From Paraperlucidibaca baekdonensis (GTDB lineage Bacteria; Pseudomonadota; Gammaproteobacteria; Pseudomonadales; Moraxellaceae), in contig NZ_QUNR01000001.1 of the NCBI RefSeq assembly GCF_003387535.1, positions 372,001 to 436,000 on the forward strand: DNA of 64,000 nt. Reading direction: 5' to 3'. The notes under the pieces are model-generated. The model saw only the letters and a list, made by a program, of their open reading frames with translations, ran no database searches and was not told where the DNA came from. Shown one piece after another: positions 26,935-36,088 of the stretch. Both the position numbers and the translations under genes were made by a program. Each line of letters begins with the position of its first letter. Position 1 is the stretch's first letter.

Positions 26935-27504
26935 ATGAAGCCAATCAGCGTTGACCTCACCAATCAGTTTTTAGTCGCCATGCCCGAGCTCGACGACAGC
27001 ATGTTTGGCCGCGCCGTGGTGTATATTTTTCGCCACGATGAAGACGGTGCTGCCGGGCTTATCGTGAACCATCCGAGCGACGTGCAGTTTGCGCACCTGC
27101 TCAGCGAAATTCGCTTGCCGGCGTTGAAGCCTTTGGCGCGCCCAGAGCAGCCGGTGCTGGTCGGCGGCCCGGTGCATCCGGAGCTCGGCTTTGTGCTGCA
27201 TCGCGGCCATGGCCCATGGACCTCCACGCTGCACAGCAGTGACTCAATCGCGGTGACGCATTCGCGCGATGTCCTCGACGCCATCTCGCAAGGCCACGGT
27301 CCCAGCGATTATTTGGTGTCATTGGGCTATGCCGGTTGGCAGCCGGGTCAGCTTGAAGAGGAAATTGCCGATAACCAATGGCTGACCTCGCAGGCATCGA
27401 CCGATGTGCTGTTTGAGCTGCCCTATGAGGCGCGCTGGGAAGCCGCGATCAATGCCCTCGGGCTCGATTGGCGACTGCTCTCGCACGATGTCGGTCATGC
27501 CTGA
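26935..27504 (+). CDS. YqgE/AlgH family protein
   Basis: 189 residues from the ATG at 26935, giving the family start (LTNQFLVAMPELDDSMFGRAVVYI). Motifs typical of UPF0301 follow: GLIVNHPS and PVLVGGPVHPELGFVLH and the late GYAGWQPGQLEEEIADNQWL. The function is unresolved; AlgH was linked to alginate regulation in Pseudomonas. It precedes and overlaps ruvX, an order conserved across gammaproteobacteria. A TTG at 26893 would lengthen it without support. Confidence 0.92.
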   Translation: MKPISVDLTNQFLVAMPELDDSMFGRAVVYIFRHDEDGAAGLIVNHPSDVQFAHLLSEIRLPALKPLARPEQPVLVGGPVHPELGFVLHRGHGPWTSTLHSSDSIAVTHSRDVLDAISQGHGPSDYLVSLGYAGWQPGQLEEEIADNQWLTSQASTDVLFELPYEARWEAAINALGLDWRLLSHDVGHA

Positions 27505-27979
27505 GCCCGTGTTGCCAGATGGCTCGATGCAGGCATTCGAGAAGCCATTGCCTGAACGCGTGTTGGCGTTTGATTTTGGCACCAAGCGCATTGGCGTGGC
27601 GGGCGGCTTGGCGTTGACCGGCACGGGTTCGCCACAAACCCCTATACCTGCGCGCGATGGCATCCCCGACTGGGTAGCACTGGATGCGCTGATAAATAGC
27701 TGGTGCCCGACTGCGCTACTCGTTGGCAACCCCTTAAACATGGATGGCACGGCCTCGGAAATTGGCCATCGCGCCTTAAAATTTGCGCGGCGTTTGGCGG
27801 CACGTTACCCGGCGCTGCCGGTGTATCGCCAAGATGAGCGGCTGACCACGCGCGCCGCCCGCGAGACCTTGACCGATGTGCGCGCGCAGCGCGGCGGCCG
27901 GCTGCCATCGCTCGACTCCACAGCGGCCTGCTTAATTGCTGAATCGTGGCTACAAGCCCCTAACTGGCAGCGCCTATGA
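27497..27979 (+). CDS. ruvX: Putative pre-16S rRNA nuclease RuvX/YqgF
   Basis: 160 residues of the RNase H fold. The first catalytic Asp is in LAFDFGTKRIGVA, the Glu in DERLTTRAA and the last Asp in LPSLDSTAACLIAESWL. YqgF matures the 5' end of 16S rRNA and is essential in E. coli. The start is at 27497 or the ATG nine bases upstream (27488); neither has a strong ribosome-binding site, and both overlap the yqgE stop. The stop overlaps the next gene by four bases. Confidence 0.93.
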   Translation: MPEPVLPDGSMQAFEKPLPERVLAFDFGTKRIGVAGGLALTGTGSPQTPIPARDGIPDWVALDALINSWCPTALLVGNPLNMDGTASEIGHRALKFARRLAARYPALPVYRQDERLTTRAARETLTDVRAQRGGRLPSLDSTAACLIAESWLQAPNWQRL

Positions 27980-28359
27980 AGGTTTTTATTGAGCAGCATG
28001 AGTTAGTCATTAAGCCCGGTGGTCTTCGCGCTGAGACGCGTGTACCGCGCGCCGACATTACGCGCTGGGATATGCTCTATGAGGTCACGGGCCGACGTTA
28101 TTTGGCCTTTCATTTGGGCGATAAAACCGCCTATGCGCAGCTGCCACGACTCAGCCCAGAAGCGCGCGAGACCGTGAGCGCCGAGCTCACCGCGCTGCTC
28201 GGTGCATCGCCGGATATCAGCCTGCTCGATAGCGAGCGCGACAATGAGCATTGGCTGAAAGTCTGGGAGTTTGTGAAGTGGGTGGGGCGCTATTTGCGCC
28301 TGTTTATTAATCCGCTGCGACCGCCGACGCCACCGCCGAAGCGCCCACCACGGCAGTAG
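27976..28359 (+). CDS. Uncharacterised 127-residue protein in the place of pyrR
   Basis: I do not recognise this protein. It has a beta-rich first half (MKVFIEQHELVIKPGGLRAETRV), a Trp-rich segment (ITRWDMLYEVTGRRYLAFHLGD), a helical middle and a C-terminal amphipathic stretch (WEFVKWVGRYLRLFIN) ending in a Pro-rich tail (PPTPPPKRPPRQ). No signal peptide. It overlaps ruvX by four bases (ATGA) and precedes pyrB. In Pseudomonas this slot holds pyrR, but no PRPP motif is present here, so it is not PyrR. Overlap and codon use argue that it is real. Confidence 0.65.
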   Translation: MKVFIEQHELVIKPGGLRAETRVPRADITRWDMLYEVTGRRYLAFHLGDKTAYAQLPRLSPEARETVSAELTALLGASPDISLLDSERDNEHWLKVWEFVKWVGRYLRLFINPLRPPTPPPKRPPRQ

Positions 28360-28395
28360 CCGTGAGTTCGGTGCTTATCACCCGCTGATACCCAC

Positions 28396-28424
28396 TTGGG
28401 CGCAAGCCGTGTGCGCGCTACAAT
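28396..28424 (+). promoter_or_regulatory. Sigma-70-type promoter of pyrB
   Basis: TTGGGC and TACAAT are separated by 17 bases, 41 bases before the pyrB ATG at 28465. This placement also argues against the longer pyrB frame that begins at 28396. Transcription would begin near 28431, leaving a leader of about 34 bases, too short for an attenuator of the PyrR kind. Confidence 0.6.
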
Positions 28425-28464
28425 GCGCCACGCCTTGGCCACCGCCACTTCGGGAATCGCGCTT

Positions 28465-29466
28465 ATGCATCAGTCTCATGCTCATCAAGCCAGCCGCTTA
28501 CAGCTCAATTCGCAAGGCGATTTAAAGCATTTTCTCAGTACCGAAGGGCTCTCACGCGAGATACTCACGGCCATTTTGGACCGCGCTGATAGCTTTCTCG
28601 ATGGTCACGGCGGCATCCGCAACGAGCCAGTGCTTGCTGGTCGCACGGTCATGAACCTATTTTTTGAGGCCTCCACGCGCACCCGCACCACCTTTGAGGT
28701 CGCCGCCAAGCGCCTCAGCGCCGATGTGCTCAATATCGATATCTCGAAAAGCTCGACCAGCAAGGGCGAGACGCTGCGCGATATGCTCTGGAACTTAGAG
28801 GCCATGACCGCCGATATCTTCGTGGTGCGCCATGGGCTCTCCGGCGCCGCGCACTTCATTGCCAGCCAAGTCACGCCGCGCATTGCCGTGATTAACGCTG
28901 GCGATGGCCGTCACGCACATCCCACACAAGCCATGCTCGATATGCTCACCATCCGCCGCCATGCCGGCGATTTTACCGGCCTCACGGTGGCCATTATTGG
29001 TGATATTCGTCACTCGCGGGTGGCGCGCTCGGAGATCCATGCGCTGCAAACCTTGGGCGCTCGCGAAATCCGCGTGATTGGCCCGCGCACCTTGCTGCCG
29101 CGTGATTTTGAGGAGCTCGGCGTGCAGGTGTTTGAAGATTTAAGCGCCGGCCTGAAAGATGTCGATGTGGCGATTGCGCTGCGCATCCAAAATGAGCGCA
29201 TGGAGTCGGCGTTATTGCCCGGCAGTAGCGAGTTTTACAGCCTCTATGGCCTCACGCGCGAGCGCCTGAAGGTCGCCAAGCCGAATGTGCTGGTGATGCA
29301 TCCGGGGCCGATCAATCGCGGCGTGGAGATCGAGTCGGAACTCGCCGATGGTCCGCAGTCGCTGATTTTGAAGCAAGTCAATTATGGCATCGCGGTGCGC
29401 ATGGCGGTGCTGGCGATGTCGGTGGCCGGCCAAGATGCCGAGCGCGCACAGGGAGCCTCGACATGA
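28465..29466 (+). CDS. pyrB: Aspartate carbamoyltransferase catalytic chain
   Basis: 333 residues, matching the Pseudomonas enzyme length. It condenses carbamoyl phosphate and aspartate. The carbamoyl-phosphate site [13 protein letters not shown] (about 67-79) and the later [26 protein letters not shown] and [13 protein letters not shown] blocks are intact. The N-terminal extension ([22 protein letters not shown]) is typical of the class that forms a dodecamer with PyrC'. Its stop overlaps the next gene by four bases. Confidence 0.95.
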   Translation: MHQSHAHQASRLQLNSQGDLKHFLSTEGLSREILTAILDRADSFLDGHGGIRNEPVLAGRTVMNLFFEASTRTRTTFEVAAKRLSADVLNIDISKSSTSKGETLRDMLWNLEAMTADIFVVRHGLSGAAHFIASQVTPRIAVINAGDGRHAHPTQAMLDMLTIRRHAGDFTGLTVAIIGDIRHSRVARSEIHALQTLGAREIRVIGPRTLLPRDFEELGVQVFEDLSAGLKDVDVAIALRIQNERMESALLPGSSEFYSLYGLTRERLKVAKPNVLVMHPGPINRGVEIESELADGPQSLILKQVNYGIAVRMAVLAMSVAGQDAERAQGAST

Positions 29467-30701
29467 GCGTTATTTATCGCGGCATTCGGGTGATTGATCC
29501 GGCACAGGGCATTGATACCGTGACCGATGCGCGCTTGCATGAGGGTCAGGCGGTGGCGCTCGGTGAGGCCTGCGTGGTTTCGGCTGGCGATGAGATTCTT
29601 GATGGCAAAGGCCTGTGGCTCACGCCAGCGTTTGTGGATCTGTGCGCGCGCTTGCGTGAGCCCGGTCCGAAACAGCACGGCACCATTGCTAGCGAAACGC
29701 GGGCAGCGCGCGCCGGTGGTTTTGGACATCTGGTGTTGCCGCCAGATACCAACCCGGTTATCGATCACGGCGCGCTCGCGGCACAGGTCATTGAAAAAGC
29801 TCAGGCGGCAGGGTTTGCCAAAGTCTATCCGCTCGGCGCCATGACGCGCGGTCTGGAAGGCAAGGCGCTGGCCGGCATGGGTGGCCTGAAAGCCGCCGGC
29901 TGTGTGGGCGTGAGTCAGGCGCGCAAGCCATTGGCCAGTGTTGAGACACTGCTGCGTTGCTTGGAATACGCGAGCAGCATGGATATGACGGTATTTTTCT
30001 CGCCCGAGGAGGCCTCCTTAGCGCTCGGTAGTGCACACGATGGCTTCATGGCCTCGCGCATGGGCTTGCTGGGCATTCCCGATAGTGCCGAGACAGTGGC
30101 TTTGGCGACCACGTTGCTCTTAGTTGAGCAAACCGGCGTGCGTGCGCATATTGGTCAGCTTTCCTGTGCGGCGTCGGTCGAGCTCATTCGCATCGCCAAG
30201 GCTAAGGGCTTGCCGGTCACCGCCGATGTCTCTATGCATCAATTGCATCTGACTGAGATGGCCATTGATGGCTTCAATGCCATGGCCCATGTGCGCCCGC
30301 CATTGCGCCGCGAAAGCGACCGTTTGGCGCTGATCGCCGGCGTGCGCGAGGGCGTGATTGATGCCATTTGCTCGGATCACCAGCCGCTCAATGCCTCGGC
30401 CAAGCTCGCACCGTTTGCCGAAGCCTTGCCCGGTATGTCAACGCTGGAGACGGTGCTGCCACTTGGCCTGCGCTTGGTGGCCAGCGGCGAGCTCGATGCA
30501 TCACGCTTGATTGAGGCGCTGACCTGTGTACCGGCGCGTATTATTGCGCAGCCGATTGGTAGCCTGCTGCACGCCGGCGGTGCGATGGTCATTGACCCAT
30601 CGGTGAGCTGGCAGGTTGGCGATGCGCATTGGCAGTCTGTGGGCCGCAACAGTTTGTTTGCCGGGCAAGCGCTGCTCGGGCGTGTGATCGCTAGCGCCTG
30701 A
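29463..30701 (+). CDS. pyrC': Dihydroorotase-like non-catalytic partner of PyrB (PyrC')
   Basis: 412 residues of the amidohydrolase fold. The zinc-binding HxH of true dihydroorotases is replaced: [11 protein letters not shown] stands where DxHxHxREPG is expected. The later His positions are also lost (VFFSPEEAS instead of a His-containing QHxED block). It therefore should not hydrolyse dihydroorotate. In Pseudomonas an equivalent inactive PyrC' is needed for assembly of active PyrB. Translational overlap with pyrB fits one complex. A separate catalytic pyrC must lie elsewhere. Confidence 0.92.
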   Translation: MSVIYRGIRVIDPAQGIDTVTDARLHEGQAVALGEACVVSAGDEILDGKGLWLTPAFVDLCARLREPGPKQHGTIASETRAARAGGFGHLVLPPDTNPVIDHGALAAQVIEKAQAAGFAKVYPLGAMTRGLEGKALAGMGGLKAAGCVGVSQARKPLASVETLLRCLEYASSMDMTVFFSPEEASLALGSAHDGFMASRMGLLGIPDSAETVALATTLLLVEQTGVRAHIGQLSCAASVELIRIAKAKGLPVTADVSMHQLHLTEMAIDGFNAMAHVRPPLRRESDRLALIAGVREGVIDAICSDHQPLNASAKLAPFAEALPGMSTLETVLPLGLRLVASGELDASRLIEALTCVPARIIAQPIGSLLHAGGAMVIDPSVSWQVGDAHWQSVGRNSLFAGQALLGRVIASA

Positions 30702-30721
30702 TGTTCTGCCGCCGCGAGGCG

Positions 30722-30751
30722 GTGACTTCAAACTGTCATTTAGTCTGATTA
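30722..30751 (+). promoter_or_regulatory. Candidate Pho box
   Basis: A perfect CTGTCAT unit (30733-30739) is followed by an AT-rich spacer and CTGATTA (30745-30751), and preceded eleven bases earlier by the weaker GTGACTT (30722-30728). PhoB sites are CTGTCAT-like repeats every 11 bases. It lies about 30 bases before a phoD-type phosphatase gene, the kind of gene PhoB controls. Two of the three units are imperfect. Confidence 0.4.
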
Positions 30752-30781
30752 GGCTTTGCTTTCATTTTTTGGAGGCAGAGC

Positions 30782-32620
30782 ATGCATCGTCGAGATTTTA
30801 TTAGTCGTACGGTTGTCATCGGTGCAACGCTGTCGAGCCTAGTTGCTTGCGGCGGCTCGTCTGGAAGTACCACAGGTGCTCAAGCACTGCGTTTAACTGC
30901 TGCTGAAGTAGACACATTAACTGCTGGCGAGCGTGCTTTTGAGCATGGTGTGGCAAGCGGTGATCCTACAGCCGACAGTCTTATCGTTTGGACTGCGGTC
31001 AGCCCTGCCAGTAGCGCCATTGACTGGGTGCCTGTTTCGCTCGAATACATTACCTCGTCACAGAGTCTTAGCGAGTCGGCAGTGGTGCAAGCCTTTAGTG
31101 AGGATCGCGGAGTGCAGCGTTTGGGCGCATTCCTAGCACATCGTGTGCGTGATTTCACCGTGAAAGTCGATTTGGGCAATGTCTCTGAATATGCCGATGC
31201 CAGCTTCTCGCAAGGGCGCATGCAGGCTTTACCGCCTGGGCATTATATTTACTATCGCTTTGTGGCGGGTAGCCAGGTATCGCGTATTGGTCGCGGTCGT
31301 ACCATGGCAGTGGCGCCAGTGGCGCAGGCGCGTTTTGCGGTAGCGAGTTGCGCGAATCTGCCCGCCGGTTTTTTCAGTGTTTATGAGTTGATTAACCAGC
31401 AAGACGACTTGGATTTTGTCGTGCATCTGGGGGATTACTTATATGAATACGGGGAAGGCGAGTATGGCGATGGCAGTGCTTTTCAGCGTAACGGAGTAGC
31501 GCGTACGCCTGAGCCGGCAACTGAAATGATTGCCGAGCAAGATTATGTGCAACGTCACGCTCAATACAAACGCGATCCTGAGCTGCAAAAGTTACATAGC
31601 TTATTTGCCATGATTGCTGTTTGGGATGATCACGAAATCACCAATGATAGTTATCGTGACGGCGCAGAAAATCACACGGAAGGCGAAGAGGGCGATTACC
31701 AGGTGCGTAAGGGGCATGCCATTCGGGCGTATTTCAACTGGATGCCGTTGCGTGAGCAGTTTGAACGTATGCCAGAAAGCCTGCGGCCGGATCCTCGCGA
31801 GGTAATTTATCGACGCCTACGCGTGGGTGATCTGCTAGATATCATCATGCTTGATACGCGAATTATTGGCCGCGATAAGCAGCCAGAGACGCCCGCGATA
31901 GATCCCTCACGTTTCGATGCCAATCGCTCATTATTGGGCGATGATCAGCGCCAATGGCTGCAATTACAGTTATTGGAAGCTAAAAATCAAGGCGCGCACT
32001 GGACCTTTCTAGGGCAGCAAGTCATGTTTGGTCAGCTTAATCTTGTTGAATTGCCGCAGTTACAGGTGTTGGGTCAACAAGCGCTGGGTAATTTGGTCTC
32101 TGTCAACATGGATCAATGGGATGGCTATGTAGCGGAGCGCAACAATTTACGCAACTTCATTCGTGCCATAGGCCTTGATAATCTCGTGGTGCTCACGGGT
32201 GATATTCACACCAGCTGGGCTATGGAGCTTTATGAAAACCCGGCATTGCTTATTGGCGGCGGCCTTGAGCAGCCGTTTGGCGTGGAGCTAGTAACGCCGT
32301 CGGTTACCTCGCCAGGCTTTCCAGATGGGGTTGCCGAAGTCGTTAGTCTTGCTGTGCCCTTGGCGAATCCACACATCCGCTACAATGAATTGAAGTCAAA
32401 GGGTTTTGTGTTGGTTGATGTGACGCCTGAGCGACTAGTTGCCGATTGGCGCTACGTACAAAGCATTACCGATGAGGCCTTGATTGGTGTTGAAGACTTA
32501 GCGAAACGAAAACGCTTTCAAGTACTGTCGGGTACCAATCGTCTTATTTCAGCCACTGAGGGCCCACTCCCCGTGGCTCCCTCGCGTCATTTACCTGCTG
32601 TTGTGGAGATTGCCTCGTGA
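30782..32620 (+). CDS. PhoD-type alkaline phosphatase, Tat lipoprotein
   Basis: 612 residues. The N-terminus HRRDFISRTVVIGATLSSLVAC is both a twin-arginine signal and a lipobox (Cys near residue 23), followed by GGSSGS, so it should be exported folded and lipid anchored. An N-terminal beta domain (GVASGDPTADSLIVWT) precedes the metallophosphatase core: ASCANLPAG, VVHLGDYLYEYGEGEYGDG, AVWDDHEITNDSY and VVLTGDIHTSWA, the metal-binding motifs of PhoD phosphodiesterases, which use iron and calcium. GGAGG precedes the ATG. Lower in GC than its neighbours; paired with the next phosphatase by a GTGA overlap. Confidence 0.88.
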   Translation: MHRRDFISRTVVIGATLSSLVACGGSSGSTTGAQALRLTAAEVDTLTAGERAFEHGVASGDPTADSLIVWTAVSPASSAIDWVPVSLEYITSSQSLSESAVVQAFSEDRGVQRLGAFLAHRVRDFTVKVDLGNVSEYADASFSQGRMQALPPGHYIYYRFVAGSQVSRIGRGRTMAVAPVAQARFAVASCANLPAGFFSVYELINQQDDLDFVVHLGDYLYEYGEGEYGDGSAFQRNGVARTPEPATEMIAEQDYVQRHAQYKRDPELQKLHSLFAMIAVWDDHEITNDSYRDGAENHTEGEEGDYQVRKGHAIRAYFNWMPLREQFERMPESLRPDPREVIYRRLRVGDLLDIIMLDTRIIGRDKQPETPAIDPSRFDANRSLLGDDQRQWLQLQLLEAKNQGAHWTFLGQQVMFGQLNLVELPQLQVLGQQALGNLVSVNMDQWDGYVAERNNLRNFIRAIGLDNLVVLTGDIHTSWAMELYENPALLIGGGLEQPFGVELVTPSVTSPGFPDGVAEVVSLAVPLANPHIRYNELKSKGFVLVDVTPERLVADWRYVQSITDEALIGVEDLAKRKRFQVLSGTNRLISATEGPLPVAPSRHLPAVVEIAS

Positions 32621-34947
32621 AAATAATGATTCAATCGGCTTTGCTTGTTGGCGTTATAGGTATAAGTGCATGCGGTGGTTCCTCAAGTAATGGCGGCGCA
32701 CAACTAGCAGGTCCGGGAACCAGTCAGCCCGATATCAATAACCCCGATACGACGCCGGTTGTTCGTCCAGCAACGGTCGATGCCAACCGCGTGCGCTTTT
32801 TGGTGGTCGGCGATGCCGGCTCAGGGACTGATGCGCAACTAGCGGTTGGTGCCGCCATGGCCGATGTTTGCGAGGCTAAAGGTCGCGCCACGGGTCGCAC
32901 CGGTCTGACGCGTGCCGAGGCTATCCGCCAAGGTTGTCAGTTCGTTTTAGGTCTGGGCGATAATATTTATGAGGAAGGTACGCGTTCGGTCAGCGACCCA
33001 CAGTTTTTCGATAAGTTTGAGCGTGCCTACTTAGGGTTTCCGGCGGATTTACCATTTTTTATGGTGTCTGGTAACCACGATAACAGCGCCTTTTTTGGTG
33101 GCGATGGTGCCGGCAATGCGCGTGGCGAAAACCAAGTTGACTATACCTATGCGCCCATTGATACGACGGGCACCGACGCATCGAATCCACGAAAAACAGC
33201 ACGCTGGCAAATGCCCTCGCGCTATTACAAGTTTTCCGCCGGTGGTACGCCTGCTAAACCATTGCTTGAGTTTTTTGCCATCGATTCCAATCAGGTGGCC
33301 GGTGGTTTTCCGGATGCGTCACCAGAATATAGCTATAGCACCTATGGTCTACGTCAACTCAATTGGCTGAAGCAAGGCATGGCGACGAGCCAGGCACGGA
33401 TGAAGTTTGCCTTTGCGCATCATCCCTACTTATCAAATGGTGAGCATGGTAATGCCGGTAACTATGATGACTTGATTGCCGCTGAGGCTGGGCAATCCAC
33501 GGCAAACCCTTTGGCGCCGTCGCTTCAGGCGTTGTTGCTGCCGGTGTTAGCGGCTCAGCGTTACAAGGACTTTTTGGAAGAGGCTATCTGCGATAAAGCC
33601 GATGTTTACTTCAACGGCCATGATCATGATTTGCAGTGGTTAGCTAGCGTACCCAGCTGCGGGAAAACGGAATTTATTGTATCGGGTGCGGGCGGTAAGC
33701 AGCGCGCTGTTGGCGATGAAGACCGTAACTTGGCCCGATTGCAACGCTATGATCAATATGGATTTTTTTGGGTTGAAGTGCGCGTCGCCTCAAACGACGC
33801 TCGCCCTCTATTGACGGCAGAAATGTACGAGGTCGTAGATGGTGAGGGCGATCGTCAAGCGGATATCGTCACTATCGATGGCGCGCCCGACAAAACCATT
33901 AATTACCGTTTCAGTCGCGTCCAAGACGAGACTACGTCTGATGCATTGCAAGCCTATCTTGTAAGCAATAATGACAGTGCGAATACACTCACCGCACGTG
34001 ATGCAGTAGGGCTGCAATCGACCAATGCATTTAGCGGGCTGCCCGCCAATAACTGCCAAGCCACGGTATTACCGGCATTTGATTTACCCTCATCACCAAT
34101 GGTCGACGACGCAATGCCCGCCGCCCGTCGGGCGAATGTGATGCCAGCTGCCGGCCCTTTGGATCCGCTTCAGCAAGCACTCAATGTAGGGCTGTCTCCG
34201 CGTATAGCAGCGAGTAGTTCGCCGCAGAATATGCTGAATGCATTCAGCCGTATTACTCAAACCAGCTTAGATATTGCTGATGTCATATTAGTTGCTAGTA
34301 CCGATTCGGCTCGTCAGCCTCAGTCTGCAGCGGCACTGCAAGAAGCTGCTGGGCGTGATGTGTTGAGTCGTATGCAGGTATTAGGTGACGAGCTTGGCCA
34401 AGCATTTGCTACGTCAGAGGCTCTACCAAGTGCCTTCCGTGACATGCCGATCGCCACTCAGCAGTATCGTCATGCAGTGACTAGCAATCGTGCGATGGAT
34501 GCCTGTCAGCGCCAAGATTTATCGGCAGTGGTTGCACCGTTAGTGATGCTCTCACGCAGCTTAGTGGCTGCAGCCGAGGCGGCTGAGCAAGCCGCTGGGG
34601 ATACGCCTGTAGCCAGTGGACTGGCGCGCTTGGCGGCTAATGCACTAAATGATACGACTGCGTTGATCAGTGCCTTAGGTACTGTGCAATCAAGCGCCAT
34701 CAATGATGCCGCCGTAGGGGCCGTGAATCGCTTATTGCGTAATGTGGTTGTTGGTGTTTTACCGCTCGATCAAGCACCAGCCGAGATTGCCGACAATGCG
34801 ACATTACCGGGTGACGCCTTAAGCGCTGCTGTGCTGGCAGCCACGCGTGAGGTGACATTCCGAGTCGATCAGCTATTAGCGCCTGTGCTCTCGCCGATCC
34901 AGCAACTGCTTAGTACGGTACTTGTATCATTAGGCTTGGCGCAGTGA
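32617..34947 (+). CDS. Purple-acid-phosphatase-like lipoprotein with unknown C-terminal domain
   Basis: 776 residues from the GTG at 32617 (GGAG eight bases upstream), overlapping the PhoD stop. Lipobox GISAC then GGSSSNGG. The calcineurin-type core (about residues 60-400) shows FLVVGDAGSG, LGLGDNIYEEG, MVSGNHDN, FAHHPYLSNGEHG and YFNGHDHDLQW, matching acid phosphatases such as ACP5/UshA relatives. The remaining 350 residues are helical, Ala/Ser/Gln-rich and unassigned. It probably hydrolyses phosphate esters at the cell surface together with PhoD. The 3' end overlaps the convergent pilT by 18 bases. Confidence 0.82.
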   Translation: MKIMIQSALLVGVIGISACGGSSSNGGAQLAGPGTSQPDINNPDTTPVVRPATVDANRVRFLVVGDAGSGTDAQLAVGAAMADVCEAKGRATGRTGLTRAEAIRQGCQFVLGLGDNIYEEGTRSVSDPQFFDKFERAYLGFPADLPFFMVSGNHDNSAFFGGDGAGNARGENQVDYTYAPIDTTGTDASNPRKTARWQMPSRYYKFSAGGTPAKPLLEFFAIDSNQVAGGFPDASPEYSYSTYGLRQLNWLKQGMATSQARMKFAFAHHPYLSNGEHGNAGNYDDLIAAEAGQSTANPLAPSLQALLLPVLAAQRYKDFLEEAICDKADVYFNGHDHDLQWLASVPSCGKTEFIVSGAGGKQRAVGDEDRNLARLQRYDQYGFFWVEVRVASNDARPLLTAEMYEVVDGEGDRQADIVTIDGAPDKTINYRFSRVQDETTSDALQAYLVSNNDSANTLTARDAVGLQSTNAFSGLPANNCQATVLPAFDLPSSPMVDDAMPAARRANVMPAAGPLDPLQQALNVGLSPRIAASSSPQNMLNAFSRITQTSLDIADVILVASTDSARQPQSAAALQEAAGRDVLSRMQVLGDELGQAFATSEALPSAFRDMPIATQQYRHAVTSNRAMDACQRQDLSAVVAPLVMLSRSLVAAAEAAEQAAGDTPVASGLARLAANALNDTTALISALGTVQSSAINDAAVGAVNRLLRNVVVGVLPLDQAPAEIADNATLPGDALSAAVLAATREVTFRVDQLLAPVLSPIQQLLSTVLVSLGLAQ

Positions 34948-36030
34948 GCGCTTGGCCTGCGCCATGGTTTGCATGCCCAGCGCCGCTTGCGTTTGCATGA
35001 TGTGCTCAATGTCGCCGAGCCGGTGTTCACGAATTAAGTGACGCACCGCCGGCGTGGCAATCAGCACTTCGCGACAGACCAGAGCGCGCGGTTTCTCGAT
35101 GTGGTCGGCGTGAGTCATTGGCACGGACCAGACCAGCTCTTGTGCCATCACCGCTTGCAGGCTATCGGCGAGCTGCGCCTGTGCTAGCGTGCGCTCATCG
35201 GCGGGAAATAAACTCAGCAATCTATCGATAGCGCCCACGGCGCTGGCGGTGTGCAGCGTGGCCATCACCAAATGCCCGGTTTCAGCAGCCATCAGTGCTA
35301 AGCGGGCGGTGTCACGGTCGCGTAGCTCACCGATGAGCAGTACATCGGGGTCTTGGCGCAAGGCTGCGCGCAGGCCATCGGCAAAACTTGTGCAGTCGCG
35401 TCCGATCTCACGTTGATTAACCAAGCCCAGCTCGGGGCTGTTGGCGTGCACAAACTCGATGGGATCTTCGAGGCTGATGACATGGCCGCGGCGCTGCGCG
35501 CGCCAATGACCGAGCCAAGCCGCCAAGGTGCTGGATTTTCCCGAGCCGGTGGCGCCGGTAACCAATAGCAGGCCATGCGCGGCGAGCACTAAATCGGCCT
35601 GTGTAGGGCTTAGTTGCACATCGGCTAGGCTCGGGATGCGCTCACTGATCAGCCGCATGACCAGCAGCCATCCGCCTTGATGCGCGGCTAGGCTGGCGCG
35701 CGCACGACCCAGTTGTGGGTGCGTGAGGCTGGCCTCGGCGCCGGTAAAGCGAGGATGCGCCGCGATGGTCTCGCTAGCACTCGCTGCCTCCGGCTCATCG
35801 TGGTCGCTGCCGACTGGTGCAAATAATGCCAGCACCTCTGGCCAAGGCGCAGCGGGACAAGCCGGGAGCGAGTCGAGGCAGCCCAGCTCGCCATGCACGC
35901 GCAGGCGCACGGGCTCATGACTGACCAAATGCACATCGGCGGCACCGGCTTCTTTGGCCGCGGCCCAGGCGGCATAGAGCCACGGCGGGCCTTGGGCGTT
36001 TTCTCGGGGCTCGGCAATTCGCTCGGCCAT
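34930..36030 (-). CDS. pilT: PilT-family twitching ATPase (divergent)
   Basis: 366 residues from the ATG at 36030. The C-terminal RecA-like ATPase has Walker A (TGATGSGKSST), the Asp box SLEDPIE, Walker B (DVLLIGELRD) and the His box (GHLVMATLHT). PilT powers retraction of type IV pili. The N-terminal PAS-like domain (GAADVHLVSHEPVRLRVHGEL) is poorly conserved and Pro/Ala-rich. Divergence from yggS-proC is the Pseudomonas pilT locus, but pilU, normally next to it, is absent. I call it PilT mainly by position; a PilT paralog remains possible. Confidence 0.8.
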   Translation of the reverse strand: MAERIAEPRENAQGPPWLYAAWAAAKEAGAADVHLVSHEPVRLRVHGELGCLDSLPACPAAPWPEVLALFAPVGSDHDEPEAASASETIAAHPRFTGAEASLTHPQLGRARASLAAHQGGWLLVMRLISERIPSLADVQLSPTQADLVLAAHGLLLVTGATGSGKSSTLAAWLGHWRAQRRGHVISLEDPIEFVHANSPELGLVNQREIGRDCTSFADGLRAALRQDPDVLLIGELRDRDTARLALMAAETGHLVMATLHTASAVGAIDRLLSLFPADERTLAQAQLADSLQAVMAQELVWSVPMTHADHIEKPRALVCREVLIATPAVRHLIREHRLGDIEHIMQTQAALGMQTMAQAKRSLRQA

Positions 36031-36059
36031 TGGCAACTCCGCGATGACTGGGCGACAAT
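36030..36059 (+). promoter_or_regulatory. Possible promoter of the yggS operon
   Basis: TTGGCA and GACAAT with an 18-base spacer, 29 bases before the yggS start. The -35 box overlaps the pilT start codon, so the two divergent units would share regulatory DNA. Confidence 0.4.
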
Positions 36060-36088
36060 ATCGTCACTCTCATTACCGAGTTAGGCTC

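Noticed and set aside
28396-28464. Upstream start for pyrB at 28396
   Set aside because: It would place the coding start inside the TTGGGC/TACAAT promoter and lengthen the protein beyond its family.
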